Positions 1 to 8,689 of a stretch of 64,000 nucleotides of DNA are shown here, one piece after another. The stretch spans positions 1 through 64,000 of the forward strand of contig JAFRNY010000043.1 of the NCBI GenBank assembly GCA_017429945.1, written 5' to 3'. This stretch comes from Bacteroidaceae bacterium (GTDB lineage Bacteria > Bacteroidota > Bacteroidia > Bacteroidales > Bacteroidaceae). Each line of letters opens with the position of its first letter. The stretch's first letter is position 1. The notes beneath the pieces were generated by a model, which did no database searches, had not been told where the DNA came from, and saw only the letters and a program-made list of their open reading frames with translations. The translations under genes and the position numbers were made by a program.

Positions 1-42
1 AAAGTGAAAAGTGAAAAGTGAAAAATGAAAAGTGAAAAATCC
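1..42. repeat. AT-rich simple repeat (GTGAAAA-type)
   Basis: The first 42 bases repeat a GTGAAAA/ATGAAAA unit of about 7-10 bases. The reverse complement (TTTTTCACTTTTC) recurs at 19328, 23447 and 23934, so this looks like one member of an interspersed family. No gene is visible here. Confidence 0.7.
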
Positions 43-85
43 TTGACAGATAACCAATAAACTATAACACATAAATTATAATCGC

Positions 86-460
86 ATGAAACCAATCAGC
101 ACCACAGCAGCTCCGGCTGCAATCGGCCCCTATTCCCAGGCCATCCGAGTCAACAACCTCATCTTCTGCTCCGGACAGCTACCCATTGATCCGGCTACAG
201 GCGCCTTCCCCGACGGGGGTATCGAGGCACAGACACGCCAGTCGCTTGCCAACGTCAAAGCTATACTCAACGAAGCCGGTACCGACCTGGCACATGTCGT
301 CAAGACCACTGTGTTCCTATCTTCCATGGACGACTTCGCTGCTATGAACGCCGTCTATGCCGAGGCGTTCTCTGCTCCTTTCCCTGCCCGCTCCGCCGTA
401 GCCGTGAAGACGCTCCCAAAGAACGCCCTCGTAGAGATAGAATGTATAGCAGAAATCTAA
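86..460 (+). CDS. ridA: RidA family reactive intermediate deaminase
   Basis: A 124-residue protein of the YjgF/YER057c/UK114 (RidA) family, which hydrolyses reactive enamine/imine intermediates such as 2-aminoacrylate released by PLP enzymes; it acts as a cytoplasmic homotrimer. Seen in the sequence: GPYSQAI near residue 14, the SGQLPIDPATG segment, and the C-terminal PARSAVAV...ALVEIECIA signature carrying the conserved Arg and Glu. Length is typical. The ATG at 86 puts the start at the usual place just before the ISTTAAPAAIGPYSQA segment. The DUF3472 gene starts 42 bases downstream on the same strand, so co-transcription is possible, but there is no functional link that I can see. Confidence 0.95.
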   Translation: MKPISTTAAPAAIGPYSQAIRVNNLIFCSGQLPIDPATGAFPDGGIEAQTRQSLANVKAILNEAGTDLAHVVKTTVFLSSMDDFAAMNAVYAEAFSAPFPARSAVAVKTLPKNALVEIECIAEI

Positions 461-502
461 GACATAACCAATAAACCATAAAGATAAACCAAAATCCAAG
501 CT

Positions 503-3292
503 ATGAGAAAGACTTTCTTAGCACATCTGCTTGCCATCGCAACAACCCTTGCCACGGCCACGGCATCGGCTACTGATTGGCAGACGACGACCGACATCGT
601 ATGGGCCGGCCGCCACTATCGCGAGTGCAAAGGTCTCGCGTCTGGCTACTCCGAGAGCGACAACGCCATCAGCTGGAACTTCGAGGCCGATGCCAAGATG
701 ATTTTCGCCCTCCACATACCAGACGGGCATGTGCGTGCCGACGTCATCATGACGCCCATTGCAAACAAGGCCGTAACATTGAACGTGCGCATAGTGCATC
801 CAAAGACGGGCACGGTGATTGTTGAACAGACCGTTGAGACGCAGAAAGGGCGAAACGGCAAACAGGAGGTGGAGATTCTGCCGGACACGGAAATGCCAGC
901 CGACGGCTGGTACTTCATAGAGTTTACCAGCCCCAACGCCAAAGAAAACCTCAGCACGATGGAGTCGCTAAGATTCCAGCGCACATCAAACAAGGCCGTC
1001 ACAGCCGCAAATTCGATGATGGCACCGGCCGTACACCTCTGGTGGACATCGACCGACCCGAAAGCCCCCGATGGCGATTCCTTTGACTGGGTCTATATGG
1101 AAGCCCTCATACCCGAAGTCTATAAGCAGTCGTGCACATATCAGATGACCATAGGCTCCACGGGGCTTTACTCCGGCATACAAACCAACCACCTCCTCGA
1201 TGACGACTCATGGACGCACGCCGTGATCTTCTCGGCATGGGATGCCGGCGACACCGACAAAGACAAATCGCTGCCCGACTATATGCGCTCGGGAGCACTC
1301 GACGAGGGCGAAGGCGCCTATGCCGTACGCTTCGGCGGCGAGGGCACGGGAGCCAGCCTCCGCTATCCCGAGGGACAGCGCTGGCAGACCGACCACTGGG
1401 TGCAGATGCTCATGTATGAACGCCCTGACTACATCGAGCGCGAGACGACCGACGACCAAGGCAACACCGTCGTGAAACCTTTCCGCAGCACTCTCCTCTC
1501 CTACTGGTATAAGCAGGCCGAAGAGACGGAATGGCACTACTTCGGCACGCTCCGAGCTGCAGGCACTTACCGCATGGAAGGTAAGAGTTCGGGACTGTAC
1601 AGTTTCCTCGAGAACTGGAGCGGATTCGGCGGCGACCGCTACCGCCGCGTGTATTACCGCAACGGAGCCATGCGATCCACTGCCAGCGGAAAATGGTACA
1701 GCCTCAACAAAGCAGGATTCGGCAGCACTCAGCATTGGCAGACGCAACGCAACTCACGCGACGACTACGGCCACGGCGTCACCGACGCCTATGACAACAG
1801 CTTCTACATTGAAGCTGGCGGACTACTCGGCGTGCGCGACAGTGCCGACTCGTATGCTCCCGTACCTCAAGGCCAAATGCCTTGGGTCGACACTATAAAT
1901 ATTCAGGCACTGCGCGACCGCATTGACATGGCTGTGCTGCACGGCAACACACGCGACGTTAACATGCGTATCGAAGCAACGAGCGTCATCTCAGACACTG
2001 AGACGTGGAAACTCATCGGCTACTCTGACGAGGAAGTCAATGAGGAAGGCGAATACGGACGTGCAGCACAGATACTCGATGGCAACACCTCGAGCTACTA
2101 CCGGCAGAAGGCTTACTCCACCTACCCCCATTCATTCTCTTTCGATGCCGGCACGACCGTCACGGTGCGCAGCATAGGACTCTACCAAGGCTTCGACCTT
2201 AACTACCGCGCACGCCAGGCACAGCTCTCATACTCCGACGACGGTAAGAGCTACAAATCAGCAGGCACCATTAACTTCGACAATGATGCCACCCCGACAG
2301 CCGTGCTTGCTGCACCTATCACCGCACGCTACTTCAACATCCGCTTCACACGAGGACATGGCGCCGGACGCAACCTCGCCATCAACGAGATTTATTTCAA
2401 GAATGAGTATCGTCTCGACGACCTCAAGGTCCTTGCCGCAGAGCTCCTTGGAGAGCAAGACCGCTTCAGTGGATTCAAAGGCGCAGACCTCGACGGACTG
2501 CGAGAGGTCTATGCAGATGGCAGCTGCACTGACACTGAAGCTCTCGTACAAGCCATACGCCAGCTCGGACAAACTGCGCATCCACTGAGCCTCGGAAATG
2601 TAGACAAGGAGAGCCACATCACATCCTTCACTGCCTATCAGCTCCATAACCCCTATGGCTATGGCGACCTCGTTGTCAACGACAAGGGAGAGATAGCTAT
2701 CGCCGGAGCAACAACCGAAGGAGCCCTCGACGCCTACCGCCGCCCCACCCGCGTCTCGGCAGACTCCGACAACTGGCTCGTGCTACGATCCGAAACCTAC
2801 AATGAATACTACATCTATAATCTCGGAGCCAAGAAATACCTCAACATTAGCGCCGATGGCATAACGCTTTCCGACACACCAGTCGCCTTCGACCTCAGCT
2901 GGCGCAACGAAGGATTCACTATAGGCGTCAACCGCGCACGCCTTCAGCTAAGGCCCAAAGACACTACGCCCGCCATACGCACAGCCCGCGTCGATGATGC
3001 CTGCGTGCTTCAGCTCCGCAACAACTACGCCCTCTCGCCAGCCGATAAAGATGTAAGAAAGCTGTTGGAGCAATCTGAAATAGCGCTACACGGAGAGCCT
3101 GATGCCATTGGCGGCATCAGCGAAGAGGCCCGCGCCACCCCCGACGCTCTGTCTGCCAATGACTTAGTCTCCATCGTAAACGCACAAGGCTTAACCATCT
3201 ACCACGGCACCTACAGCGGATGCCCACAACTGCCACGGGGCATCTACATCATAACCTCAGAAAAGGGAACAGTGAAGAAGATCTGCAAATAA
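503..3292 (+). CDS. Secreted DUF3472/DUF5077 protein with discoidin-like domain
   Basis: A 929-residue exported protein. A signal peptide (MRKTFLAHLLAIATTLATATASA) is followed by a DUF5077-like beta domain (about 28-165), then a DUF3472 region (about 175-450; WWTSTDPK at its start, ENWSGFGGDRYRRVYY near its middle), an F5/8 type C (discoidin)-like carbohydrate-binding module (about 486-632), a short helical stretch and a beta-rich C-terminal part. The protein ends with a tail (PRGIYIIT...KKICK) resembling the tails of three other secreted proteins in this window, which suggests a shared sorting signal. DUF3472 proteins are common in Bacteroidetes and are often found with glycan-degradation genes; the enzymatic role is not established. 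Domain assignments are from recognition of sequence patterns only. Confidence 0.82.
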   Translation: MRKTFLAHLLAIATTLATATASATDWQTTTDIVWAGRHYRECKGLASGYSESDNAISWNFEADAKMIFALHIPDGHVRADVIMTPIANKAVTLNVRIVHPKTGTVIVEQTVETQKGRNGKQEVEILPDTEMPADGWYFIEFTSPNAKENLSTMESLRFQRTSNKAVTAANSMMAPAVHLWWTSTDPKAPDGDSFDWVYMEALIPEVYKQSCTYQMTIGSTGLYSGIQTNHLLDDDSWTHAVIFSAWDAGDTDKDKSLPDYMRSGALDEGEGAYAVRFGGEGTGASLRYPEGQRWQTDHWVQMLMYERPDYIERETTDDQGNTVVKPFRSTLLSYWYKQAEETEWHYFGTLRAAGTYRMEGKSSGLYSFLENWSGFGGDRYRRVYYRNGAMRSTASGKWYSLNKAGFGSTQHWQTQRNSRDDYGHGVTDAYDNSFYIEAGGLLGVRDSADSYAPVPQGQMPWVDTINIQALRDRIDMAVLHGNTRDVNMRIEATSVISDTETWKLIGYSDEEVNEEGEYGRAAQILDGNTSSYYRQKAYSTYPHSFSFDAGTTVTVRSIGLYQGFDLNYRARQAQLSYSDDGKSYKSAGTINFDNDATPTAVLAAPITARYFNIRFTRGHGAGRNLAINEIYFKNEYRLDDLKVLAAELLGEQDRFSGFKGADLDGLREVYADGSCTDTEALVQAIRQLGQTAHPLSLGNVDKESHITSFTAYQLHNPYGYGDLVVNDKGEIAIAGATTEGALDAYRRPTRVSADSDNWLVLRSETYNEYYIYNLGAKKYLNISADGITLSDTPVAFDLSWRNEGFTIGVNRARLQLRPKDTTPAIRTARVDDACVLQLRNNYALSPADKDVRKLLEQSEIALHGEPDAIGGISEEARATPDALSANDLVSIVNAQGLTIYHGTYSGCPQLPRGIYIITSEKGTVKKICK

Positions 3293-3312
3293 TTGACCAG
3301 CTCCAGATCTCG

Positions 3313-3368
3313 AAAAAAGCGGCTTACGCTTCTTCTCGGTGTACCCGAGGAAAGGCGCAAGCCGCTTT
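3313..3368. terminator. Long hairpin, terminator (better on the minus strand)
   Basis: An imperfect stem of about 24 pairs (AAAGCGGCTT at 3316 against AAGCCGCTTT at 3359, continuing inward to CTCGG/CCGAG) lies 20 bases after the DUF3472 gene stop. Six A residues precede it on the plus strand, so on the minus strand it is followed by six T residues. It may terminate transcription from both sides. Confidence 0.6.
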
Positions 3369-3447
3369 CCTCGTTCAAGACAAGTAAGTCAGCCGATGCA
3401 AATCAGACGCATGTGGAACCGAACAAGACACTCAGACATGGCGACAT

Positions 3448-3684
3448 AAAAAAGCCGCATCAGTGATGTGATGAGAACTCCGAGAATAAATGATTTGAGT
3501 GCCCTCTGCCTTTGTAATCTGCCGGCCTCCGTGAGGAGGTTACCCCTTGAAGGGGCGCAGCCCGCCATTGGTCAGCGAAGCTTCCTCGGTTTTCTTGTAG
3601 TAATTGATGAGTCTCCCAGTCTAACTGATGCGGCTATATTGCCTGTGTGCGCCTACTGAAGCGCCACGTCTATTTCATTGATCG
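3448..3684 (-). ncRNA. Probable structured small RNA of about 235 nt
   Basis: A minus-strand transcription unit with no convincing ORF. A complete Bacteroidetes promoter (TTTG at 3721-3718, 20-base spacer, TACCTTTG at 3697-3690) would start it near 3684. A 12-bp closing helix (AGCCGCATCAGT at 3635-3624 in RNA sense against ACTGATGCGGCT at 3464-3453) is followed at once by six T residues, as in an intrinsic terminator. Inside are a second helix (GAGACTC with GAGTTCTC, one bulge) and two small hairpins (CCCCTTCAAGGGG; CCTCC-TCAC-GGAGG). A long terminal helix interrupted by a bubble recalls 6S RNA, but I cannot confirm that family. SRP RNA, tmRNA and RNase P signatures were not seen. Confidence 0.5.
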
Positions 3685-3689
3685 CACTG

Positions 3690-3721
3690 CAAAGGTAAGC
3701 CTTTTGCCGTTGCCACGCAAA
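3690..3721 (-). promoter_or_regulatory. Promoter for the minus-strand small RNA
   Basis: Read on the minus strand: TTTG (3721-3718), 20 bases, TACCTTTG (3697-3690). This matches the primary sigma consensus of Bacteroidetes (TTTG, 19-21, TAnnTTTG). No protein gene follows it on this strand until past position 1. Confidence 0.65.
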
Positions 3722-3801
3722 TTAAATAGCTACAAATAACAAAGTTTATGGTCAGCATGCAACTTTCTCGCTGAAAATTTGCAAAAGCTCTGAGATTTTG
3801 C

Positions 3802-3809
3802 TTACTTTG
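3802..3809 (+). promoter_or_regulatory. Weak -7 promoter element for the PrsW-like gene
   Basis: TTACTTTG at 3802-3809 is one base off the TAnnTTTG consensus and lies about 66 bases upstream of the preferred ATG at 3875. If real, a transcript starting near 3816 would make the in-frame GTG at 3821 almost leaderless, which supports the internal ATG. Confidence 0.4.
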
Positions 3810-3874
3810 TCCTCGATATTGTGTCACACGCGTTACGCGCGCGTACATACTTTATTAATACAAGGTTCACCGAG

Positions 3875-4603
3875 ATGCTCAACGCCAGCTACATTATCCT
3901 TGCTGCAGCACTGCTGCCCGCCGTAGTGCTGATGATTATCATCGTCATTCGCGACAAGGAGCAACCCGAGCCTCCGCTAATGCTGGCGCGCGGCGTACTC
4001 TACGGTGTACTGTCGGCATTCGGATCGCTTGCCATCTCTATGCCGTTGTTGGCATCAGGACTCGTGCCGGGAGCCTACACCAACTCCATCGAAGCCGTCA
4101 TCTACTCATTCGGCGTAGCCGCTTTGCCCGAAGAGATTGCAAAACTCTTCTTCCTATGGCTACTGCTGCGCAACAACAAATATTTCGACGAACATCTCGA
4201 TGGCATTGTCTACGCCGTTTGCATTGGTCTGGGATTTGCAGCCTTCGAGAACATACAGTACGTGTTCAACGCAGGAGAACAATGGGCTCTGACGGCCATC
4301 CTGCGCGGAGTGCTTTCGGTGCCAGCACACTTCTTCTTCGCTGTGCTCATGGGCTATTACTATAGTCTCGTACATTTCGGCCACAATCCGCGGCGAAACG
4401 CCGTTTGGGTGCTGGCAGCCCCAGTGCTGGCCCACGGCATCTTCGATACGATTGCCATGGCACAGGAAGTGTCGCCTGGGCTTGAGGCAATGTTCGGACT
4501 CGTGCTACTGCTTTTCTGCAATGAGCTACGCAAGCTGTGCTCACGCCACATACGTGAGATGGCCACTGCCGACAAGGATTCGTACCAACGTTCGGAACGC
4601 TAA
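3875..4603 (+). CDS. PrsW family intramembrane metalloprotease
   Basis: A multi-pass membrane protein of 242 residues from the ATG at 3875 (an in-frame GTG at 3821 would add 18 polar residues and is less likely). Family hallmarks seen: ALPEEIAKLFF (the EExxK motif), FAAFENIQY, SVPAHFFFAVLMGYYYS and APVLAHGIFD, which hold the Glu and His residues thought to bind the metal. PrsW cleaves the anti-sigma factor RsiW in Bacillus; members in other bacteria have unknown targets. The next genes, 65 bases downstream, are an ECF sigma factor and a single-pass membrane protein, so a link to sigma release is a reasonable but untested inference. Confidence 0.87.
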   Translation: MLNASYIILAAALLPAVVLMIIIVIRDKEQPEPPLMLARGVLYGVLSAFGSLAISMPLLASGLVPGAYTNSIEAVIYSFGVAALPEEIAKLFFLWLLLRNNKYFDEHLDGIVYAVCIGLGFAAFENIQYVFNAGEQWALTAILRGVLSVPAHFFFAVLMGYYYSLVHFGHNPRRNAVWVLAAPVLAHGIFDTIAMAQEVSPGLEAMFGLVLLLFCNELRKLCSRHIREMATADKDSYQRSER

Positions 4604-4668
4604 CAACTAAACTTTTTTGCCATTACCAAAGGGTTACTTACCGCACGCCACTGCATAAACACTCAGAA

Positions 4669-5304
4669 ATGCGAACCTGGACAGACATAGACATGGTGAA
4701 TGCCATCCTCCGCAACGACGAACGCCTCATGGAGCGATGCTACACTGACTGCCGCCACTATTTCGTGCAGCATGCGGGAGCCATCTTTGTCGACGAAGCC
4801 TGCGCTCACGACATCTTCCAGGACGCCATCATACACCTCTGGCGAGAGATACAGACGCGGAGAATCGAAGTATTTGAAGGGCGCGTGTGCCGATGGGCTG
4901 ACAGCCAGCTCATTCCAATGCGCAGTTCTATAATGACATTCCTAATGGCTGTGGCTAAACGCAAGAACTGGGAACAAGTGCGACAGCAACAGCGGTGGCA
5001 GCTTACCGACAACGACCGCGTACTCGAGACCCTCGACAACCATCGTTACGACGCACCACAGGAAGACATTAGCGAGACGGAGATGCGCGAGCGCGTCGTT
5101 ACTGACGCTGTGCTTGCCATGACAGAACGATGCCGGCAAATCCTCACCCTCTTCTACTACGAACACCGATCGCTCGACGAGATCCTCGCCCTACGCCCTG
5201 AAAACAGTACCAAGATGGGCCTTAAGACAAGTAAGTATAAATGCATGCAACGTCTACGACAGCGCGTGCACGATCGTTTTAAACAACTAAACATATCGCT
5301 ATGA
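4669..5304 (+). CDS. ECF-type RNA polymerase sigma factor
   Basis: A 211-residue sigma-70 family protein of the extracytoplasmic-function type. Region 2 is visible at about residues 15-65 (DEACAHDIFQDAIIHLWREI matches the core-binding and -10 recognition helices) and region 4 at about 145-205 (MTERCRQILTLFYYEHRSLDEI, then a helix-turn-helix with basic residues). Its stop overlaps the start of the following small membrane protein by 4 bases (ATGA), a sign of translational coupling and of a sigma/anti-sigma-like pair. It sits directly after a PrsW-type protease gene. Target promoters cannot be predicted from this window. Confidence 0.9.
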   Translation: MRTWTDIDMVNAILRNDERLMERCYTDCRHYFVQHAGAIFVDEACAHDIFQDAIIHLWREIQTRRIEVFEGRVCRWADSQLIPMRSSIMTFLMAVAKRKNWEQVRQQQRWQLTDNDRVLETLDNHRYDAPQEDISETEMRERVVTDAVLAMTERCRQILTLFYYEHRSLDEILALRPENSTKMGLKTSKYKCMQRLRQRVHDRFKQLNISL

Positions 5305-5621
5305 CCGACAATCCGAACCAGCACCCCGATGAGGAACGAATTGATGCCGTAGATCACATCATTTTCCGCGAATTGGGAGAACAAGCACGCTTGAAACAGA
5401 AAATGCAAGAATGGGAAGAGCGCAAGCGGCAACAACGACGCCTGCGGCTGCTGCCCGTGGTCTCGAACATAGCGTCAGTGGCAGCACTTTTCGTTATGGG
5501 CCTGTTCCTGCAAGCTATGTTGCCCGACACGAAAGTGGCTACAGACATTCTGCCTCAGATTGAGCAACACGAGGATACACCTCCCGCTCAGACAACAGAC
5601 TCCTTAAGTATTGCAGAGTGA
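5301..5621 (+). CDS. Small single-pass membrane protein coupled to the ECF sigma gene
   Basis: A 106-residue protein: a charged N-terminal part (about 1-50, rich in Glu, Arg, Gln, probably helical and cytoplasmic), one membrane segment (about 52-73, LLPVVSNIASVAALFVMGLFLQAML), and a short acidic outside tail. It overlaps the sigma gene by 4 bases and is followed by a strong terminator, so it is the last gene of that unit. Position and topology fit an anti-sigma factor or an accessory regulator, but no ZAS or FecR-type domain is recognisable, so the function is inferred from context only. Confidence 0.8.
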   Translation: MTDNPNQHPDEERIDAVDHIIFRELGEQARLKQKMQEWEERKRQQRRLRLLPVVSNIASVAALFVMGLFLQAMLPDTKVATDILPQIEQHEDTPPAQTTDSLSIAE

Positions 5622-5649
5622 AGAATCATTATTCTTCACTCTTTTTTTT
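5615..5649 (+). terminator. Strong rho-independent terminator
   Basis: A perfect 12-bp stem (AGAGTGAAGAAT, loop CATT, ATTCTTCACTCT) followed by a run of T residues to 5649. Its left arm overlaps the last codons of the small membrane protein gene. Confidence 0.93.
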
Positions 5650-5658
5650 ACGTATTGC

Positions 5659-5689
5659 TTTGTGCATAAGCTTTTTTCTGCTACCTTTG
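5659..5689 (+). promoter_or_regulatory. Bacteroidetes-type promoter for the glycoside hydrolase gene
   Basis: TTTG (5659-5662), 19-base spacer, TACCTTTG (5682-5689). The ATG at 5728 lies about 32 bases after the expected start of transcription. Confidence 0.85.
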
Positions 5690-5727
5690 CACGCACAAAC
5701 TAATTAAATTCCGTATCACAAAATACT

Positions 5728-8445
5728 ATGAAAGGTAAAATCATGATAATAGCGGCAACACTCTTGGCCGCCAACACCTTAGCCACGGCACAGACACCAT
5801 CTGGAGCTACGAACAGCGTAGCTACAGTTGTGCCTCACTCAACCGTGCCCTTCCGCATCGATGACCCTGGCATCAAGTTGCCCGACATCACGTGGGGTCT
5901 TGACCAGGCATGGATAGACGAAGGGAATATGCGACGCGGCCTTAACTTCGCTGGAGCTGACCTCATCGACATCGTACGCCTGAGTTTCCAAACGACCGAT
6001 GCCGTAGGCGAAGACCTCCAGCTAAGCAGCAGCCAGAAGCAGACCCTCGACCGTCGTATCGCCATGGCCAAGCTGGCCGGAGCCATAACCGTGAACATTA
6101 ACTCCGACCAGGAAGCCGGCGTAATCAGCCACTACCACAATGCGCTTTCGGCAGCGCAGGTCAACACCTACGCACGCAGATGGTACCTTCTCATAAAGGC
6201 CACTAAGAATTACATTGAGTCGAAAGGCCTCAAGGTAAGCAGCGTATCGCCATTCAACGAGCCCGACTACACAGCGTGGAACCAAGGCTCCAAGGCCGAG
6301 TTCAAAGCTATCAGCAAGCTGATAAAAGAAGACCCGGACTTCGAAGGTGTAGCCATCTGCGGCGGCAACACGCTCAACGACGACTATGCCCTCGAATGGT
6401 ACAACGCCTCAAAACAGTACCTCGACGAAGGCAACACCCACCAGTTGGCCGGCACATTCGACAACTTCGCCGCATTCTACGAGCGCGTAAAGGCCGACGG
6501 CAAGATTGGCGTTGGCGACGAGTTGCACAATACCATGGAATGTATGGTAGGCTCGGAGTACGGACTCACGAAAGGTATCTGGTGGGGCACCTGCGACCAC
6601 ACACGCAGCCAGTTTATGAAGGCCAGCCGGGGCACACGAATGGGCTATGCAGAGAACCGAGGCCGATGGACTGCGGCTGCCGTCTATCGCCACCCCGACG
6701 GCCACGTGCAAGGCTTCGGGGGCACCAGCGAGCGCCAGGCCAACGAGACCACCTACCGTTTCGTGGCCCTCGACCACGACGTCTTCTACAACGGCCAAGG
6801 GCCCATGCGTGAATACATCATGACACTCCCTGGCGGCACCGGCTACCAGAAGGGGCAGACCAACGCCGAAGGCCTCGTGAACATACAAGGCGGCGACGAC
6901 GTCATGCCCGCCCTGCCCACCGAAGCCACTAACTATAAAATCATTAATCGCGCAAGCGGCTTCGCACTATCGGCTGCCAACAATAGCATTACCTCCGGCG
7001 TGAGCCTCTCGCAACAGCGCCCTATTAAGACCAACAAGTCACAACACTGGATTGTTTCGCCCGTCGACACACGCATAGGAGGCGATTTCAGCTATTACAA
7101 GATAGCTAACCTCAACGCACCGAGAATTTATCCAGATGTTCGAGATTGGAGCCTCAGCGATGGCGGAGACATCATAGCATGGGCCGGAGACTTCGGCACC
7201 AACGAACGATGGTTCTTCGAATATGCAGGCGATGGATGGTTCTATATCCGCAGCCAGCACAGCGGACTCTACATGCAGGTACAGCCTGGAACTGCAGCAC
7301 AGCTTAAGACCGCCAACCGCAACATCAACCAAGGCGTCTTCACTGGAGAAGAAAACCAACAATGGCGACTCATTCCGCAGAACATCGCCTACAATCCTAT
7401 CGCGCCCGCAGCGCCAACAGACCTCACCGCCACGCCACAACCCGCAAGCATTGCTCTGAGCTGGACTGCGCCCGAAGACAAAGATCTTAGCTGCTACACT
7501 ATCCAACGATCTGACGATGGAGGAAAAACATGGCGCGTCATAAACAAAGGCGTAGCCACAACAACCTACGTCGACAACACCGCTTGCGAAGACATTGACT
7601 ACCAATATCGCGTTCTGGCTCAGGACGAAAGTCTCAACCACTCTGAGCCCAGCATAGCCGTACCAGCACGCCCGACACTTGAGCCAGCGCTCTCAATCTA
7701 CCTCAAAGCCGATGACCTCACCGATGCTTCAGTCAACGGTAACCATGCTGCTCTCTTTGGCTCTTTGGAACTGCAAGAGGGGCATTTCGGACAAGCTATT
7801 ACTCTCGATGGATCTACGAATTTCATTCAGCTACCTGCCACCATCGCCAACTCACGTGATCTGACCTTCGCAGCCTGGATCAACTGGCAAGGCGGCAACT
7901 CTTGGCAGCGCATCTTCGACTTCGGGACCGACACCGACCACTACTGCTTCCTCACAACCAAGCCATCGGTCGTCAATCGTCTGCGGTTAGCCATAAAGGA
8001 CGGCTCAAGCGAGCAAATCCTTAATGCCGAAACCACTCATACCACCAACGAATGGATACACGTTGCCGTTTCCTTCTCTGCAGAAGCTATAACCCTCTAC
8101 CTCAACGGCCAAGCAGTAGGGACAACTACAGACATCAAGACTCGCCCTGCCGACTTCCGCCCCGTGTTCAACTACATCGGGCGCAGTCAGTTCACAGCCG
8201 ACCCGATGCTCAACGCAGCTATCGATGAGGTCCGCATCTACAACTACGCACTGACGGCAGAAGAGATTGCAGCGCTCTACAATGCCACCGAAGAGACCGA
8301 CGGCATAAATACAATAAACAACGCCACGCAAGTAAGTCGTCAAATCTTCGATATAGCCGGACGACGCATAGCTACACAAGAGGCACCCTCCTCACTACCA
8401 CGCGGCATCTACATCATCAATGGAAGGAAGATAAGAATCGAATAA
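5728..8445 (+). CDS. Secreted clan GH-A (GH30-like) glycoside hydrolase, multidomain
   Basis: A 905-residue exported enzyme. The signal peptide ends near residue 21 (ANTLATA/QTPSG). The catalytic region (about 50-395) shows RGLNFAGADLIDIVRLSF and SSVSPFNEPDY; Glu178 in the NEP motif fits the acid/base of clan GH-A enzymes. The nucleophile is not assigned (candidates lie in the ELHNTMECMVGSEYG stretch). Then come a ricin-type beta-trefoil-like region (about 402-550), a fibronectin type III domain (about 561-647), a LamG/concanavalin-like domain (about 652-852) and a C-terminal tail (IAGRR...LPRGIYIINGRK) shared with other secreted proteins here. GH30 members include beta-1,6-galactanases and xylanases; the substrate is unknown. 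It has its own promoter and a downstream hairpin, so it is probably monocistronic. Confidence 0.82.
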   Translation: MKGKIMIIAATLLAANTLATAQTPSGATNSVATVVPHSTVPFRIDDPGIKLPDITWGLDQAWIDEGNMRRGLNFAGADLIDIVRLSFQTTDAVGEDLQLSSSQKQTLDRRIAMAKLAGAITVNINSDQEAGVISHYHNALSAAQVNTYARRWYLLIKATKNYIESKGLKVSSVSPFNEPDYTAWNQGSKAEFKAISKLIKEDPDFEGVAICGGNTLNDDYALEWYNASKQYLDEGNTHQLAGTFDNFAAFYERVKADGKIGVGDELHNTMECMVGSEYGLTKGIWWGTCDHTRSQFMKASRGTRMGYAENRGRWTAAAVYRHPDGHVQGFGGTSERQANETTYRFVALDHDVFYNGQGPMREYIMTLPGGTGYQKGQTNAEGLVNIQGGDDVMPALPTEATNYKIINRASGFALSAANNSITSGVSLSQQRPIKTNKSQHWIVSPVDTRIGGDFSYYKIANLNAPRIYPDVRDWSLSDGGDIIAWAGDFGTNERWFFEYAGDGWFYIRSQHSGLYMQVQPGTAAQLKTANRNINQGVFTGEENQQWRLIPQNIAYNPIAPAAPTDLTATPQPASIALSWTAPEDKDLSCYTIQRSDDGGKTWRVINKGVATTTYVDNTACEDIDYQYRVLAQDESLNHSEPSIAVPARPTLEPALSIYLKADDLTDASVNGNHAALFGSLELQEGHFGQAITLDGSTNFIQLPATIANSRDLTFAAWINWQGGNSWQRIFDFGTDTDHYCFLTTKPSVVNRLRLAIKDGSSEQILNAETTHTTNEWIHVAVSFSAEAITLYLNGQAVGTTTDIKTRPADFRPVFNYIGRSQFTADPMLNAAIDEVRIYNYALTAEEIAALYNATEETDGINTINNATQVSRQIFDIAGRRIATQEAPSSLPRGIYIINGRKIRIE

Positions 8446-8456
8446 CCTATACAACG

Positions 8457-8490
8457 AAGAATCCCTGTAGCGCTTGCTACAGGGATTCTT
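8457..8490. terminator. Symmetric 14-bp hairpin between the hydrolase gene and tRNA-Cys
   Basis: AAGAATCCCTGTAG, six-base loop, then its perfect complement. It lies 11 bases after the hydrolase stop codon and 11 bases past the 3' end of the oppositely transcribed tRNA. The T-run is short on both strands, so termination is likely but not certain. Confidence 0.65.
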
Positions 8491-8501
8491 CATATTCGAG
8501 A

Positions 8502-8572
8502 GGTGCCTAGCAGATTCGAACTGCTGTAGACGGTTTTGCAGACCGTTGACTAAGCCACTCATCCAAGGCACC
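8502..8572 (-). tRNA. tRNA-Cys (GCA)
   Basis: Read on the minus strand, the sequence forms a 7-bp acceptor stem (GGTGCCT with AGGCACC), a D arm, a 5-bp anticodon stem (ACGGT/ACCGT) with loop CTGCAAA (anticodon GCA, cysteine), and a T arm with loop TTCGAAT. CCA is not encoded. Its promoter lies at 8592-8621. Confidence 0.95.
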
Positions 8573-8591
8573 ATTATTTCGAATGCGGATG

Positions 8592-8621
8592 CAAAGGTAC
8601 ATCATTATTTTGAAATAACAA
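8592..8621 (-). promoter_or_regulatory. Promoter of tRNA-Cys
   Basis: On the minus strand: TTG (8621-8619), 19-base spacer, TACCTTTG (8599-8592), 20 bases before the mature tRNA 5' end. Confidence 0.85.
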
Positions 8622-8689
8622 GGGTTTTGCACAACTTTTTTCGTAAAAATCCGTTATTTAATATATATCTACTCAACTCAGAGTTAAAA

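Noticed and set aside
3468-3659. 63-codon plus-strand ORF in the gap before the PrsW-like gene
   Set aside because: It lies opposite the probable small RNA, has no export or domain signal, and its open frame is explained by the palindromic GC-rich hairpins.
3448-3684. SRP RNA, tmRNA or RNase P RNA as identity of the small RNA
   Set aside because: The conserved GGAAG/AGCAG loops, a tag reading frame or the P4 core were not found; only the general 6S-like outline remains.
8474-8689. N-terminal extension of tilS through the tRNA-Cys gene
   Set aside because: The extension overlaps a tRNA gene and its promoter and has no similarity to TilS; the ATG at 8690 gives the normal protein.
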